The translations under genes were made by a program, and so were the position numbers. Shown piece by piece: positions 32,395 to 61,430 of a stretch of 64,000 nucleotides of DNA. The first letter of the stretch is position 1. Each line of letters begins with the position of its first letter. The DNA is from Mytilus galloprovincialis (taxonomy: Eukaryota; Mollusca; Bivalvia; Mytilida; Mytilidae), in contig NC_134845.1 of NCBI RefSeq assembly GCF_965363235.1, positions 68,725,261 through 68,789,260 on the forward strand, given 5' to 3'. The notes under the pieces were generated by a model. It searched no databases, was not told the origin of the DNA, and saw nothing but the letters and a program-made list of their open reading frames with translations.

Positions 32395-33290
32395 GTGTAA
32401 ATAAGTTCAGTTTTGGTTGATATGGTCAAATAATTTTGTTAAAACGACTCAGTCTGATACATGTATATCGAAACTACTGAAATTTGTTTACAATTCAATA
32501 TTTTGAATAAAAAGAGGACTTGCAGAAAATTGCTGGTACTCTAAATTGATGTGAAATTTTTTTTTTAGCCAATGTGTTACAATATTGCTGTCATTTGAAT
32601 TATACAATCCATCGTGATATGTAACTACATGTATAAGTGATTTACTATGCGGCTATATATATATATATTAAGATTTACATTATAAAGTGTAAATATGGTC
32701 AGTTTTGGTTGATGCTGTCACATATAGTCAGTTTTGGTTGATGCGGTCAAATATGGTCAGTTTTCATGGTTTTGGTTGATGCGGACAAATAATTTTGTTA
32801 TATCCATGAGTCAGTCTGAGATATCAAAACTACTGAAATTAGTTTACGATTCAAAATTTTGATTAAATAGAGGACATGCTGGCACTTTAAACTGATGTGA
32901 GCATAATTTTGTTTTCCAATGTTGCTTTCCTTTATCATGTTTATATTGAACAATCCATCCTGATATAAAAATATAAGCACGCGCAATATAAAATTCTACT
33001 CGGAACAATATTCCCCAATATTCATGCTATAACCCTATAATATAGATCATTTGTATTATAATGATAATGCACTCCATCCTTACATAAAAATATTACAGAT
33101 TTACTATGCGACTATAAGAGTTGTATAAAAAAGAGCAAATATGGTCAGTTTTGGTTGATGTGGTCAAATATGGTCAGTTTTGGTTGATGCTGTCAAATAT
33201 GGTCAGTTTTGATTGATACAGACAAATAATTTTGTAACATGAGTCAGTCTGAGGTATGAAAACTACTGATATTTGTTTCTGATGCGATAT
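32395..33290 (+). repeat. Higher-order tandem repeat with ATGGTCAGTTTTGGTTGATG units
   Basis: Three diverged ~400-bp blocks. Each has one to three copies of a ~28-bp unit (GGTCAGTTTTGGTTGATGCGG TCAAATAT), then AATAATTTTGT, GAGTCAGTCTGA and AACTACTGAAATT, and then (first two) GAGGACATGCTGGCACT-like sequence. Located inside the 2.98-kb TIR element. Confidence 0.8.
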
Positions 33291-33421
33291 TAGATATAAC
33301 ACATCAACAAAAGAAAATCACTGAATTACATGCTCCTGACTTGGAACAGGCACATACATGCAGAATATGGCGGGGTTAACAGGTCAAACATGTTCTCTAA
33401 GGCAGCAACCATTTGATTTTC

Positions 33422-33445
33422 TGGGGGGGGGGGGGGGGGGGGGGG
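33422..33445. repeat. Poly-G run with adjacent T runs
   Basis: G homopolymer followed by repeated T(7-9) tracts to ~33660. Overlapping short frames on the minus strand are low complexity. Confidence 0.9.
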
Positions 33446-34503
33446 CTATGGGTTTTTTTTTCTGTACAAACTTTTTTTTTCGACTTCGGCGAAGAACAAT
33501 CTATTTTTTGAGCGACAAACCGAAAACAATTTTTTTCTTTCAATTTTAGCATTACATATAGTGGCAGATGAGGATGAAACAAACAATTTTTTTCTTCTCA
33601 GGGTCCAAAACAAATTATTTTTTTTCACCAAAAACTGGAAACAAACTTTTTTTTCCAAAAAAAAAAACCATAGCCGTAGAATTTATAAAAATCAATTCTA
33701 GCCGTAGAATTAGAAATCAATTCTAACCGTAGAACTGTTCTAGAAGTAGAACTGACCAAATATCTGGTCAATTCTAGCTAGAACTGTCAGGATCAGTTCT
33801 AGGGTAGAACTGTCAGGATCAGTTCTAGGTAGAACTGTCCAAATCAGTTCTAGGTAGAACTGACCAAATCAGTTCTAGCTAGAACAGTTCTAACCTAGAA
33901 CTGACTAAAAGGTGTCAGGCTGACAGTTCTACGTACTGTTCTAGAACAGTTCTCCTGACAGATTTAATGAGAGGTTAGAAGTGATCTCCACTGTACTTAG
34001 CATTGATATGATAGCATATGTGTAATGAGCGGAAGTACACAGGCCATAATTTCCCACCCGGGCTGATAACCCATATCAGGGGCGTCTCGTGCAAAAACCC
34101 ATAACAGTGCTTCTCGTGCAAGTTACTTTCGGTGTTTCCGGTGTCGATTGTTTTCTTTTCCATTGTGACGTCAGATATTTTTATGACGACGTCAAAATAT
34201 ACGGGAACTTTTGTGGTTTAGTACTTGCTAACAAATGCCATTGACTATTAAGAATCATTATATAGTACAACAAACATGGAGTAATAATGATCATAAAACT
34301 CTTCCAAATTTCCAATGTTTCAAAATGCCTCTATAGGAAATGTTACCATACATATATATGGAGGTAGTGATGCTGTTGTTGGACAATTATAGTATATTTG
34401 ATTCATAATTTAACTTCTTTATAAAGTTTTTGACCGTTTTAGTTATTGCATTTGTTTATTTGCCTTACATGAAACTATTGTCGGAAGTATATGATAAAGC
34501 GAT

Positions 34504-34633
34504 TAATACATGGCCTTTTCCATATCAGCCTGGGTATCATCCCTCGACCCATATCAGCACCTCGACTCCGTCTCGGGCTGATATGGGGGTCTCGGGATGA
34601 TACCCAGGCTGATATGGAAAAGGCCATGTATTA
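34504..34633. repeat. Long near-perfect hairpin (~60-bp arms)
   Basis: TAATACATGGCCTTTTCCAT and CAGCCTGGGTATCATCCC are mirrored by GGGATGATACCCAGGCTG and ATGGAAAAGGCCATGTATTA around the loop ACCTCGACTCCG. It directly abuts the MITE at 34634. Confidence 0.92.
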
Positions 34634-34839
34634 CTGTAAATTCAGAAATTATTGCGAGGTTTTTATTATTGCGAATAATGCGACAGAGTTGTAAACGCAA
34701 TAATTAAAACTCGCATTTTGTAATATCTGAACTGAATTAAGCAGGACTTTTCTCAAAATCGTAATAATTAAAATCGCATTTAATTTAAAATTGACAAAAT
34801 CGCAATAATAAATGAACGCAATAATTTCTGAATTTACAG
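34634..34839. mobile_element. 206-bp MITE, TA target site
   Basis: The perfect 23-bp inverted termini CTGTAAATTCAGAAATTATT GCG are flanked by TA on both sides (34632-34633, 34840-34841), a Tc1/mariner-type signature. The interior repeats GCAATAATTAAAA. No coding capacity. Confidence 0.88.
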
Positions 34840-34959
34840 TAATCTCTATGTATTGTATTTCATTGTATTGCATTGTATTTAAAATGTATAATTGTTTGTT
34901 TGTATTGCTTGACAATTATAGGTGTAATTTTGCAATAAAGATATTATATTATATATACC

Positions 34960-37860
34960 AACATATATTCCAAATAGTGGGAAAAAACTACCAAAATCAA
35001 TTAGGAGCAGATAGATCAGTGGCCATCATTTGTTTACTTTTTCACGCATATTTTTTGTTAATTGCTCCTAGCCTAAATCAGGCAGTTGATTTTTCTCTTC
35101 ACATTTTGTTTTCAGTGGTACACATACCCTAGATTATCTTTTTCTTGTGTTTAAGTTGTTATGGAATTTTTTTTAATATATTAAGTCCAGCTGACTGCTC
35201 CTTTTTATGTATTCTCCTTTTTTTTTGTGTCAATGTTTATCTATTCTTTGTTTTTTACCCTGTATGCTCATTATTTTCTATTCTTTCCTTATTCTACCCC
35301 ATGCAGACCTGCTAACAATTACTGCAGTTTTTTCACTGTGAGTTTTTTACGTGTTGTTCTTCTCTTAATTCCCCATCATCGATATCCGACGAGACAGCCA
35401 TAACATTTGATCTGCATTCAATCCAAATATCAAGGGATCCATGCATACACAAACATCAAGACCTTTGGTACAGAGACGTATCCTTTTACAGTTGTTTTAT
35501 TATTTCTGGCCGACGGTATCGAAGTAAAACCAATAATGATCGTGATACGTGAAACAAAACCTGCAGAAAACTATGAAATTGTGTACTGGGCGAGTGTAAA
35601 GAGGAATGGTTTAAAAGAAAAAGAACGACTGCAATACCGGAGCTTTTTTAATTTTTCATATATAGTGTAATGCTCATTGTTGAGGGTCATACACATGCTC
35701 TTGTTTACATCATGTATCATTGAACGTATGGGGAAAGCTGTCCCATTTATTTTTGTACTCGTGCCACATTATTTTATCTGACCAGTTTCTGTTCCTGCAT
35801 AGTAAATATAGCAAATGTGGTCATAATATAAGATACATTATAGATTATCTATGATTGTGAGTCCCCGATGGTTCCACTAGCCCAGTACTGTAGCCAAAAT
35901 TCGGTCCTGGTATTGAGGTACAGAAAATAAGACTTAGAATGCTTGATTGAAATTTGCTGTTATTAAATTTTGGAAATCATTTTTAAATTGAGTAAAACAT
36001 CCTCTTCATGCAAAGCTCAAATTCCTTGTACAGATTTTGTTAAAATTTAGATTCTTTTTGTGGAGCCTGTGACTTTTGTCGCAAAAGCGAGACATATATA
36101 CTACTTTACTCTCAATTTCAAATATTTAGATCGTTCAGTGCTGTCTATTTGGTAATTTTACAGACGTTATCATGCGTATACATGTTATATCATCATAATT
36201 GTCGTTCCCGATACAGTTTTAGAATTGTGCTAGTTCACATCGCACATTATTATTTGTATTTAAAGCATATATATGAGCTCTCTGTTGTAATAAACCATAT
36301 AACCTATGTCATGTTAACATTTTTTTAGAATGGTGCAAGCGTCTTTACTGATGTTCGGTTTGACTTTTTTTATTGTATAAAATTCAAGATTTAGTAAAAG
36401 TTTAATCTAACGAGACTCAAAGATGATTCATTTCACATCAGAATCTGACTGACGAAGGATATCTGTTATCCGAAATATTTATAAATAATTACATTTATAG
36501 TTACCTTTTTTGTATTTGGAGTTGTTGTGTACACTTTTTTAGGCGTTTATATAATTTATTTATTGTGTACATGTATCGTTACTCGTAACGATCCAGCGCC
36601 CTCGTGGGGAAAATCGTTGACTACTATACAGACGTTTTATATATATATATATATATATATATGCGGTCCGTAATTCCGTCGTCGTATACGTAGGCGGCGC
36701 ATTCGTCTCAACTCGGCCTATTCCGTACCCTCATCTAAGATAGAAGGAGAGTAGCGGATTCTACCGAGGATTGCCGAATGGTAGGCGGCGTTGTCCACAA
36801 GTACACACTCTGTGGTTTCAGTTTTAAAATGTTTAATAACTTTCTTAAACTATCCTGGATTTGTACTAAAATTGGACAGAAGAATCAATTTATGATATGT
36901 TTTACTTGAATGGCGGATTACAAATATCTAACTTTTAGCTAATTTGATGATATCGATAGCAAAACAGGGCGTTTACTTAATGTATACAAGGATTTGAAAT
37001 AGTACTATAAAGTACTTGTTTAAACTGTTATAATCTCTAACTTAAAAAGCCTGAAAGATTACTGAAGTACCATAAATGTAACATTAAAAATTATTACAAT
37101 TTATTTAAATATCAAATGTTTACTATGACAAAGTCTTATCAGGTGCTTTATTTGTACTGCATGTTATAAAATTCATTTTTTAGAGAAATCATCTGGGTCA
37201 GGTCGTCTTATTTGTACTATATTTAATAGGGCTGTTGGTGGGTGACATTTGAATGGTTCCAGTGGCGGATCCAGAAATTTTGTAAGGGTGCCCACTGATT
37301 GACCTAAAAAGGGGGCGCTCCAGTCATGGTCAGTGATTCCCTATATAATCAACGAAATTTTCCCCACTGTGCCCTACCCACTCCCCCAAGTTCCCTCTGG
37401 ATCCGCTTATGTCAAGTTTCCACTGAATTTACATTTCACTTTATGATATTGCGAAACAGGTTATTAAGCTAATATGTTCCTCTGTCTAGGCTTTGCATAC
37501 CTCTTTATGAACTAGAACTTTTTTCAAAGCCCCTTGTCTGCTGGGTTAATGGGGTTTAGGGTTTCTTTTAAAAAATTTCTCCCTTCTGTGACACAGTAGC
37601 GGGACAATTACTGCCTTTTTATCGTTTGATGCATCTCCAGTAGGTGAAATTGCCTTTAGACATCTAAATTATAAAGAATATACATGTCGCACCGTAGTTA
37701 ATTTATCTTAGTAAACCGCTAATATTTCAAGGATAGCAAAGTGTTACTTTAATTTTATAATTCATATTCATACCATTTATAATTTTAAGTAGATATACCC
37801 TTTTGCCAAAGCTTTAAAAAGATAATTGTCGAGAGATATCAATTATGTATTTGAAAAAAA
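34960..37860. other. Gene-poor stretch
   Basis: No gene, RNA or complete mobile element is supportable. It contains a (TA)n tract at 36638-36662, a GC-richer patch at 36570-36800 (CCAGCGCCCTCGTGGGGAAA, GTAGGCGGCG twice), and a CAGTGGCGGATCCA-type repeat at 37260-37410 listed separately. An 87-aa open frame at 35407-35670 has no recognisable domain and no splice context I trust. Confidence 0.6.
37260..37410 (+). repeat. CAGTGGCGGATCCA-type repeat
   Basis: Starts CAGTGGCGGATCCAGAAAT, contains AAAAAGGGGGCGCTCCAG and ends CCTCTGGATCCGCTTATG. Both family termini are recognisable. Confidence 0.85.
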
Positions 37861-37871
37861 ATAATATATAC

Positions 37872-39280
37872 CTTCTTTGTGTATTCGTAACCGTCACTGC
37901 TAACCATTTTTAAATTACTTCTTTGTGTCCCCTTTTCTATCATGGAAAATGTTGGTGGATCATCTGGTAAAATTGTGTCAGGCAACTTCGGCTCTTGTAT
38001 GGAACTGTAAAAATAAACAAAAACATAAGAAGCATTATGTGAAAGTAAGGACTAGTTTTGAAGCTATGAAATGAAATATTTATTTGTGTTAACACTTTTC
38101 AAATAAATCAATATGTTTTTTTTTATGTTATGACATATTTTGTGAAAATCAAAAAAATCATTTCAGTACAAAATTTGTTTAATATATATATATCTATCTT
38201 ACTTTTCAACAATCTCCTGGTCATAATTTTCATCTTGGTGAAGAGTAAAGTCATATGACGCATCAAATGGTAAGGGCGAAAGAGGATGCACACTGGTTGT
38301 TCTATTTAAATGTGTCTGAGGTGCATCGGGCAGTGAATGGCTGAGTATTCTTGATGTATGATATGTTGGTGGCTGCATTAATGACTGTTCTGGTGCCACA
38401 CTAACAACGTTATAATATATGTCCTGTTAGGTGACAATGCAATCTAATTAAAAACCAATCTCTCATCGCTCCCGTTTTCTGATATGTCGCGTGGAAGTGT
38501 CTTTTTCGACCAATGAAAATGAGTCTTCCACGATCTTGAAAGTTTATCGTGAGGTAAAGGGATGTAACTAATTTTATTTACGAAGAAATCGTCAGTCAAA
38601 AGAATTCATAAACTTTTTTGATTGGCTTATTGATAGGTCGTCAACTCATTTGCATATCATTATAAATTCATAACTTCTAGTTCACTCACATGTGACCTCA
38701 AAGCGGGTTTCGTTAGATCTCCCACGCGACATATCAGAAATCGGGAGCGATGAGAGATCGGTTTTTAATTAGATTGGTGACAATGGCGACAGAATACGCC
38801 TTGGCACTCGAGGTAAGCCATTTCGACGTGGCGTGTAACTTGGTGACGCCGGAGTCGCATCGTTTGTTGAACTGTTTGCACCTGTATTTGATGTTGGTGG
38901 TTCTATTGATGCCTCGTCTGGTGCCAAACTTGCAATGTTACATGTCCAGTGAGGTGACAATGGCAACAGAATACGTCTCGGCACTCTTGATAAACCATTT
39001 CTGTGTGATGTATTAACTGGCGATGCATAGGGAAGATTTGTTGGATTGCTCCTAACTGAAGATAATTCTGTGAATGTGGAATTTACAGAGTTTGATTTTC
39101 TGCTAATCAAGGAGATATTGAAGGTACCATATCCTGTCAGTGTGGAACGTTGCTCACTGTCTTGCTCTAATCTGGTGGATTCAACAGGAGCATTTTCTGT
39201 TGTGTTCTTGCATAGATTGCAAGTAAGTGCACTGTCAAGCTTTCCTTTCATAAGAAGACGATAGTCTGTTTCAGTTATGT
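37872..39280 (-). CDS. Fragment of an unrecognised Ser/Pro-rich gene, three exons visible, coding region hit by a MITE
   Basis: Minus strand. An upstream exon opens at 39280 (acceptor TTTTTCAG) with ITETDYRLLMKGKLDSALTC, CNLCKN and a Ser/Thr/Pro-rich stretch containing a duplicated module (HRNGLSRVPRRILLPLSP and RRNGLPRVPRRILSPLSP). It is open to a stop at 38769 created by a MITE. A second exon, 38203-38400 (or from 38423), encodes VAPEQSLMQPPTYHT...ENYDQEIVE, donor GTAAGA, phase 2. A third exon, 37872-38004, starts with the base that completes that codon and encodes SIQEPKLPDTILPDD to DGYEYTKK, donor GTATAT, phase 0. The exon 2-3 phase match supports real splicing. I recognise no domain, and the 5' and 3' ends are missing. 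It could be the cytosolic tail of a receptor, but that is speculation. Confidence 0.5.
38440..38776. mobile_element. 337-bp MITE with 58-bp TIRs and 9-bp target duplication
   Basis: The ends CAATCTAATTAAAAACC and ATCTCTCATCGCTCCCG are repeated inverted at the right edge (about three differences over 58 bp). GTGACAATG flanks it on both sides (38431-38439 and 38777-38785). A 9-bp duplication is typical of Mutator-like elements. It lies inside the duplicated coding module of the minus-strand gene and supplies its stop codon. Confidence 0.92.
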
Positions 39281-39304
39281 CTGAAAAAGTGATCATATAC
39301 CTGC

Positions 39305-39815
39305 TTTTTATACCCCCGCTTTAAAAAAAGGGGGGTATACTGTTTTACCTCTGTCTGTCCGTCCGTCCGTCAGTCCGTCCGTCCGTCCGTCCGTCAGTCC
39401 GTCCGTCAGTCAGTCCGTCCCATGAAACTTTCGTCACATTTTTCTCAGGAACTACACATCCACCCTTTCTGTACTTTGGTATCAACATTTATATATGTCA
39501 GCCATACCGTGTGATGCGTTTTCAGATTCATCACTTGACAACTTCCTGTTTACCGAACACTTGTCTGATTTTACACATGATAGCCAAGTTGAAAATTTTC
39601 GTCACATTTTTCTCAGGAACTACAATACAAGGATTTCTGAAATTTGGTTTCAGGATTTATATAAGTCAGCTATACCGTGTGATGCGTTTTCAGATTCATC
39701 ACTCGACAACTTCCTGTTTACCGAACACTTGCATATTTTTACACTATTAATACTATCCACTTGCGGCGGGGGTATCATCAGTGAGCAGTAGCTCGCAGTT
39801 TCGCTTGTTTATGTT
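39305..39815 (+). repeat. Mussel GGGGGTATACTG dispersed repeat with internal duplication
   Basis: Starts TATACCCCCGCTTTAAAAAA, has a (CCGTCCGT/CAGT)n tract at 39353-39420, then a ~170-bp module present twice (ATACCGTGTGATGCGTTTTC, GACAACTTCCTGTTTACCGA), and ends CTTGCGGCGGGGGTATCATC, GTGAGCAGTAGCTCGCAG. The 98-aa and 79-aa frames are repeat translations. Confidence 0.85.
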
Positions 39816-39819
39816 GAAA

Positions 39820-40960
39820 ATTCGAGAACAAATAGTTATGGAATTAATAAGACTTGGAGCGAGATATGTTTATAAAGTAAGAGTATAGAGATATTTCAGT
39901 TATGTACTTATGTATAAAGTTTAATATGTGTTTGCCTACTCAGTATTTACTTTAATATATTGAACTATGGAACACTACACTCTTCTGAGTATTAATATCA
40001 ATAAAAGGATGAAAGTAGATGTGTTAACTATATATATACTATTATATACACATGTGATACATTTTAAAAACAACTATTTTAGGTTTATACAGACAAAAAG
40101 TCCCAAAATTGATAAAAAACATAACAATTTATTACTAGTAATTATCAATATGTTGCATAATTAATAACACGTTCTTAAAATATTTTTTTTATTATAAATA
40201 AGATCATAACTGTATGTAGCATTTTTTCATAAGCATTTTTAGATGAAGATTCATTTAGCTAAATGACTAAATCATATAATTAATAGGAATTTTGGTTTCA
40301 TAAATACACCCTATAAACAAAGTTGTAAGATAAAAATTCGCTGAAAAATTAAAAAAAATCAAATAAAAAAAATCAATATATTAAAATTTAATTAATAATA
40401 TATATATATAAAGGGACGATTTTTTTCAAGACATTTCTAACAATTGTTGTAATTTTATAAATTTAAATAAATCTTCTAAATTTTTATGGCTCTTGACCCA
40501 AGAAAATGTTACTCTTATGGAAACACTGGGCTGTTATATTTGTGACTGTTTTGAATTAAGGAGATCAGGTATGAACACTGACACTAAGTCAAGTAAATAA
40601 TTTGAGAATAAATACATATACATGTATAATGTAATTTTATTGTTCTTTTATTCACAATATATATGTGGTTTTTAGCTTGATTCTGACCAGTGCTTATATT
40701 CCAAATATATATGTATATGCCTCTATTGTTGTTGTTACCAATTATGTAAATCAATTGTATCTGATTTTATGCCCTTTATGGGCCCTGTAATTTGGGAAAT
40801 AAAAATATTCTATTCTATATACATACCTATATTACAAACTCGTGTACCCATCTTTCACAGTTAAAAAAAAAAACTTATCACAGGTCAGTGCTTGTTATAT
40901 ATTTTACTAAGTATTAATTTCAAATTAAATAAAAATAAGTCTTTATTGGCACAATAATAA
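39820..40960. other. AT-rich stretch without identifiable genes
   Basis: Only AT-rich sequence with short A/T tracts and a (TA)n run near 40398-40412. Nothing supportable was seen. Confidence 0.6.
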
Positions 40961-40979
40961 ATCTGATACATTTTTATTA

Positions 40980-41065
40980 TGAATGTACCGAGTTTGTAAT
41001 GTGCCGAGTTTGCACTATGCCGAGTTGACATGTCCCGAGTTTGTAATGTGCCGAGATGTCTTGCT
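40980..41065 (+). repeat. TGCCGAGTTTG short tandem units upstream of gene C
   Basis: Five ~17-bp units: GTACCGAGTTTGTAATG, GTGCCGAGTTTGCACTA, TGCCGAGTTGACATG, TCCCGAGTTTGTAATG, GTGCCGAGATG. They end about 80 bp before the gene C start codon. They may be a repeat or a cluster of regulatory half-sites; the sequence alone cannot tell. Confidence 0.7.
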
Positions 41066-41144
41066 TCGGTTTATAGTTACGCTTTTATTCACAAAAAGTC
41101 TCTCAACTATGTCAATGGTTTTAAATTACAAACTTAAATAAACC

Positions 41145-59110
<17,966 letters not shown>

Positions 59111-59339
59111 TGGATACCGGAACAAAGAATCACAAAAAGCTGAAGAATCCACCCATCATGATAGAACAATTGTCCGTTTCAGAATCTAAAGCATCATGAG
59201 TAATTTGATTATTCGTACCCCCAAAATAAAAATAACGTCACGTCATAAGTTAAATTTCCATTGTTTATGACATTTTTAACCAATCAGGACGTTTTGGTGT
59301 ACACTTTTGAAAATATTACCCAGGATGCATTAGATTTAC

Positions 59340-60101
59340 TCATCATAGATACCAGGAGTAAATTTAGTATATACGCCAGACGCGCGTTTCGTCTACAAAA
59401 GACTCACCAGTGACGCTCGAATCCAAAAAAGTTAAAAAGGCCAAATAAAGTACGAAGTTCAAGAGCATAGAGAACCAAAATTCCTAAAAGTTTTGCCAAA
59501 TACAGCTAAGGTAATCTATGCCTGAGGTAGAAAAGCCTTAGTATTTGAAAAAAATCAAAAATTAGTAAACAGTAAATTTATCAATATAACCATATCAGTG
59601 ATAATTCATGTCAGCACAAAAAGTGCTGACTACTGGGCTTGTGATTTTTTCGGGAAATAAATCTCAACCAGCAGTGGCATCGACCCAGTGGTTGTAAATA
59701 AACTCATCATAGATACCAGGAGTAAATTTAGTATATACGCCAGACGCGCGTTTCGTCTATAAAAGACTCATCAGTGACGCTCGAATCCAAAAAAGTTAAA
59801 AAGGCCAAATTAAGTACGAAGTTGAAGAGCATAGAGAACCAAAATTCTTAAAAGTTTTGCCAAATACAGCTAAGGTAATCTATGCCTGAGGTAGAAAAGC
59901 CTTTGTATTTCAAAAAATTCAAAAATTTGTAAACAGTAAATTTATAAATATAACCATATCAATGACAATTCATGTCAGCACAAAAAGTGCTAACTACTGG
60001 GCTTGTGATACCCTCGGGTAAATAAATCTCCACCAGCAGTGGCATCGACACAGTGGTTGTAAATAAACTCATCATAGATACCAGGAGTAAATTTAGTATA
60101 G
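59340..60101 (+). repeat. 363-bp tandem repeat, 2.1 copies
   Basis: Units begin CTCATCATAGATACCAGGAG at ~59339, ~59702 and ~60067 (the last truncated after ~40 bp). Each contains CGCCAGACGCGCGTTTCGTC, GTGACGCTCGAATCC and CAGCAGTGGCATCGAC. I recognise this as a common mussel repeat. It begins ~230 bp after the gene C stop codon. Confidence 0.93.
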
Positions 60102-60419
60102 ATTCTGAAACAGCGAATTTAAAATAATCAACACAGGAGTAAAATCCTCCAATGAACACAATCAATGTATTTTGTTAAGTTCAGTGATTTTTGAGTTTGG
60201 AATTATAATTCCCCAAAATAGACTCAAAACCATTGTATTAAAAATAACCAGTTTATAGACTAACTTATGTGATAGAACTATCTAGCAAAAAGTTGTTGTT
60301 AATGTAAACAAAAATATTAAAACATTTGAGTTATATGTGTATTAAATATGTCTTTACAGTTAGGTTGTAGTGTGCACTTTTAGACAAATGAGATAGTTGA
60401 TTTTAATTTGATTGAAACA

Positions 60420-60560
60420 TCAATTGCTGCAAGTTTTGTTAATCTAAAATCGATTTTACATATATCCCTATTGGTCAATCAATGTTTTCCCAAATTAAAT
60501 TAAGAGGGGGGGGGGGGTGTCAGTGAAAAAACTATGTGAATTAAGTTTTTTATCCTTCAT
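60420..60560 (+). repeat. Dispersed repeat, inverse copy of 21705-21850
   Basis: TCTAAAATCGATTTTACATA, a G run (60507-60518) and GTGAAAAAACTATGTGAATT mirror the 21.7-kb copy. 60,560-61,370 holds no other recognisable feature. Confidence 0.8.
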
Positions 60561-61374
60561 TGAACTTTTGATGTCCCTTACTATTATCGAGTTATGAATA
60601 AGCCACAGTAACAAATTAAGTACAATAAATAATTGGTATTTCTAGTCAAATAATTCTTTTTATGTTTTTAAGGATAATTTTGCTGTACCTCTGACATGTA
60701 TATATATTGAAAATATGTTGATTTGTAATAAACAAAGATTTTTTTTGTTAATTTTATAGGGTGGCATGTTAATTATTCATTTAGATATTCATAGCAAAAT
60801 CAACCCTGACTGACATTTTAACAATTTCTTGACTGTGACATACATTTGTTTTTGTCGCGCAACCTTGTACAGAGTAAAGACCCTAAAAATATTCCGTAAA
60901 AGAAAATTAAGTAGATATCCAACACCCAAAGAGGGGCGAAAGATCAAAAAAGGGACAGTCAAAAAGTGATATTTGAATAAGTTGGTATTAATCTCAGATA
61001 TAAATGTATTTCTCATCTTTGTGACATGATATATAGTTACAGCAATTTGTTTAAAATCGAAACTGGAGTTATTTCTGCTTATATTATGATATGAATCAGA
61101 TCATTTATTTCATATTCATATTCACATTTGATTGTATCTGATTTCGTTTCACAATTTGACATTACTTATACATTTTTATTAGACATTTCAATTCTTATTC
61201 TGAAAACTTTGTTTATATAATGTTTGATCATGTTTGTTTTGTTAATGTATTTGCCATAACCAAAATTGGTTTTTGTCTGTTTTGCAAAGAATTTGTAAAG
61301 AATTTATAATTTTATTATATTTTTTGTAGTTATTATTCCTATTAAAACAATATGAAAACTTTATGCTTCTCATT

Positions 61375-61430
61375 CAGGGGCGGATCCAGAACCTTGATGT
61401 CTGGGGGGGGGGGGGGGGGGGGGGGCACCA
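61375..61430 (+). repeat. GGCGGATCCAGA fragment with long poly-G
   Basis: AGGGGCGGATCCAGAACC followed by a G run (61405-61425), the left end of the CAGTGGCGGATCCA family. From 61,430 to 62,600 only low-complexity and AT-rich sequence is seen, including the mussel word TTTGCCACTGGACGTTAAAC near 61655, which also occurs at ~31835. Confidence 0.7.

Larger units (their letters stand above)
31015..33993. mobile_element. 2.98-kb TIR element with palindromic AGAACTG subterminal arrays
   Basis: The termini CARTGGAGATCACTTCTAAC continue to ~50 bp of inverted repeat, and TA flanks both ends (31013-31014, 33994-33995). CAGTG-type ends with TA duplication suit the Tc1/mariner superfamily. Next to each terminus is a ~280-bp array (31045-31310 and 33690-33960) of the palindromic word CAGTTCTAGGTAGAACTG joined by TCAGGA or TCCAAAT spacers. 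The interior has no transposase frame but holds a higher-order repeat (32395-33290) and a G/T homopolymer-rich patch at 33420-33660. Confidence 0.85.

Noticed and set aside
35407-35670. 87-aa plus-strand frame as a gene
   Set aside because: No recognisable domain, no convincing splice sites, no supporting neighbour.
39495-39791. 98-aa frame with an internal duplication (AIPCDAFSDSSLDNFLFTEH twice)
   Set aside because: The duplication is at DNA level in a known-type mussel repeat.
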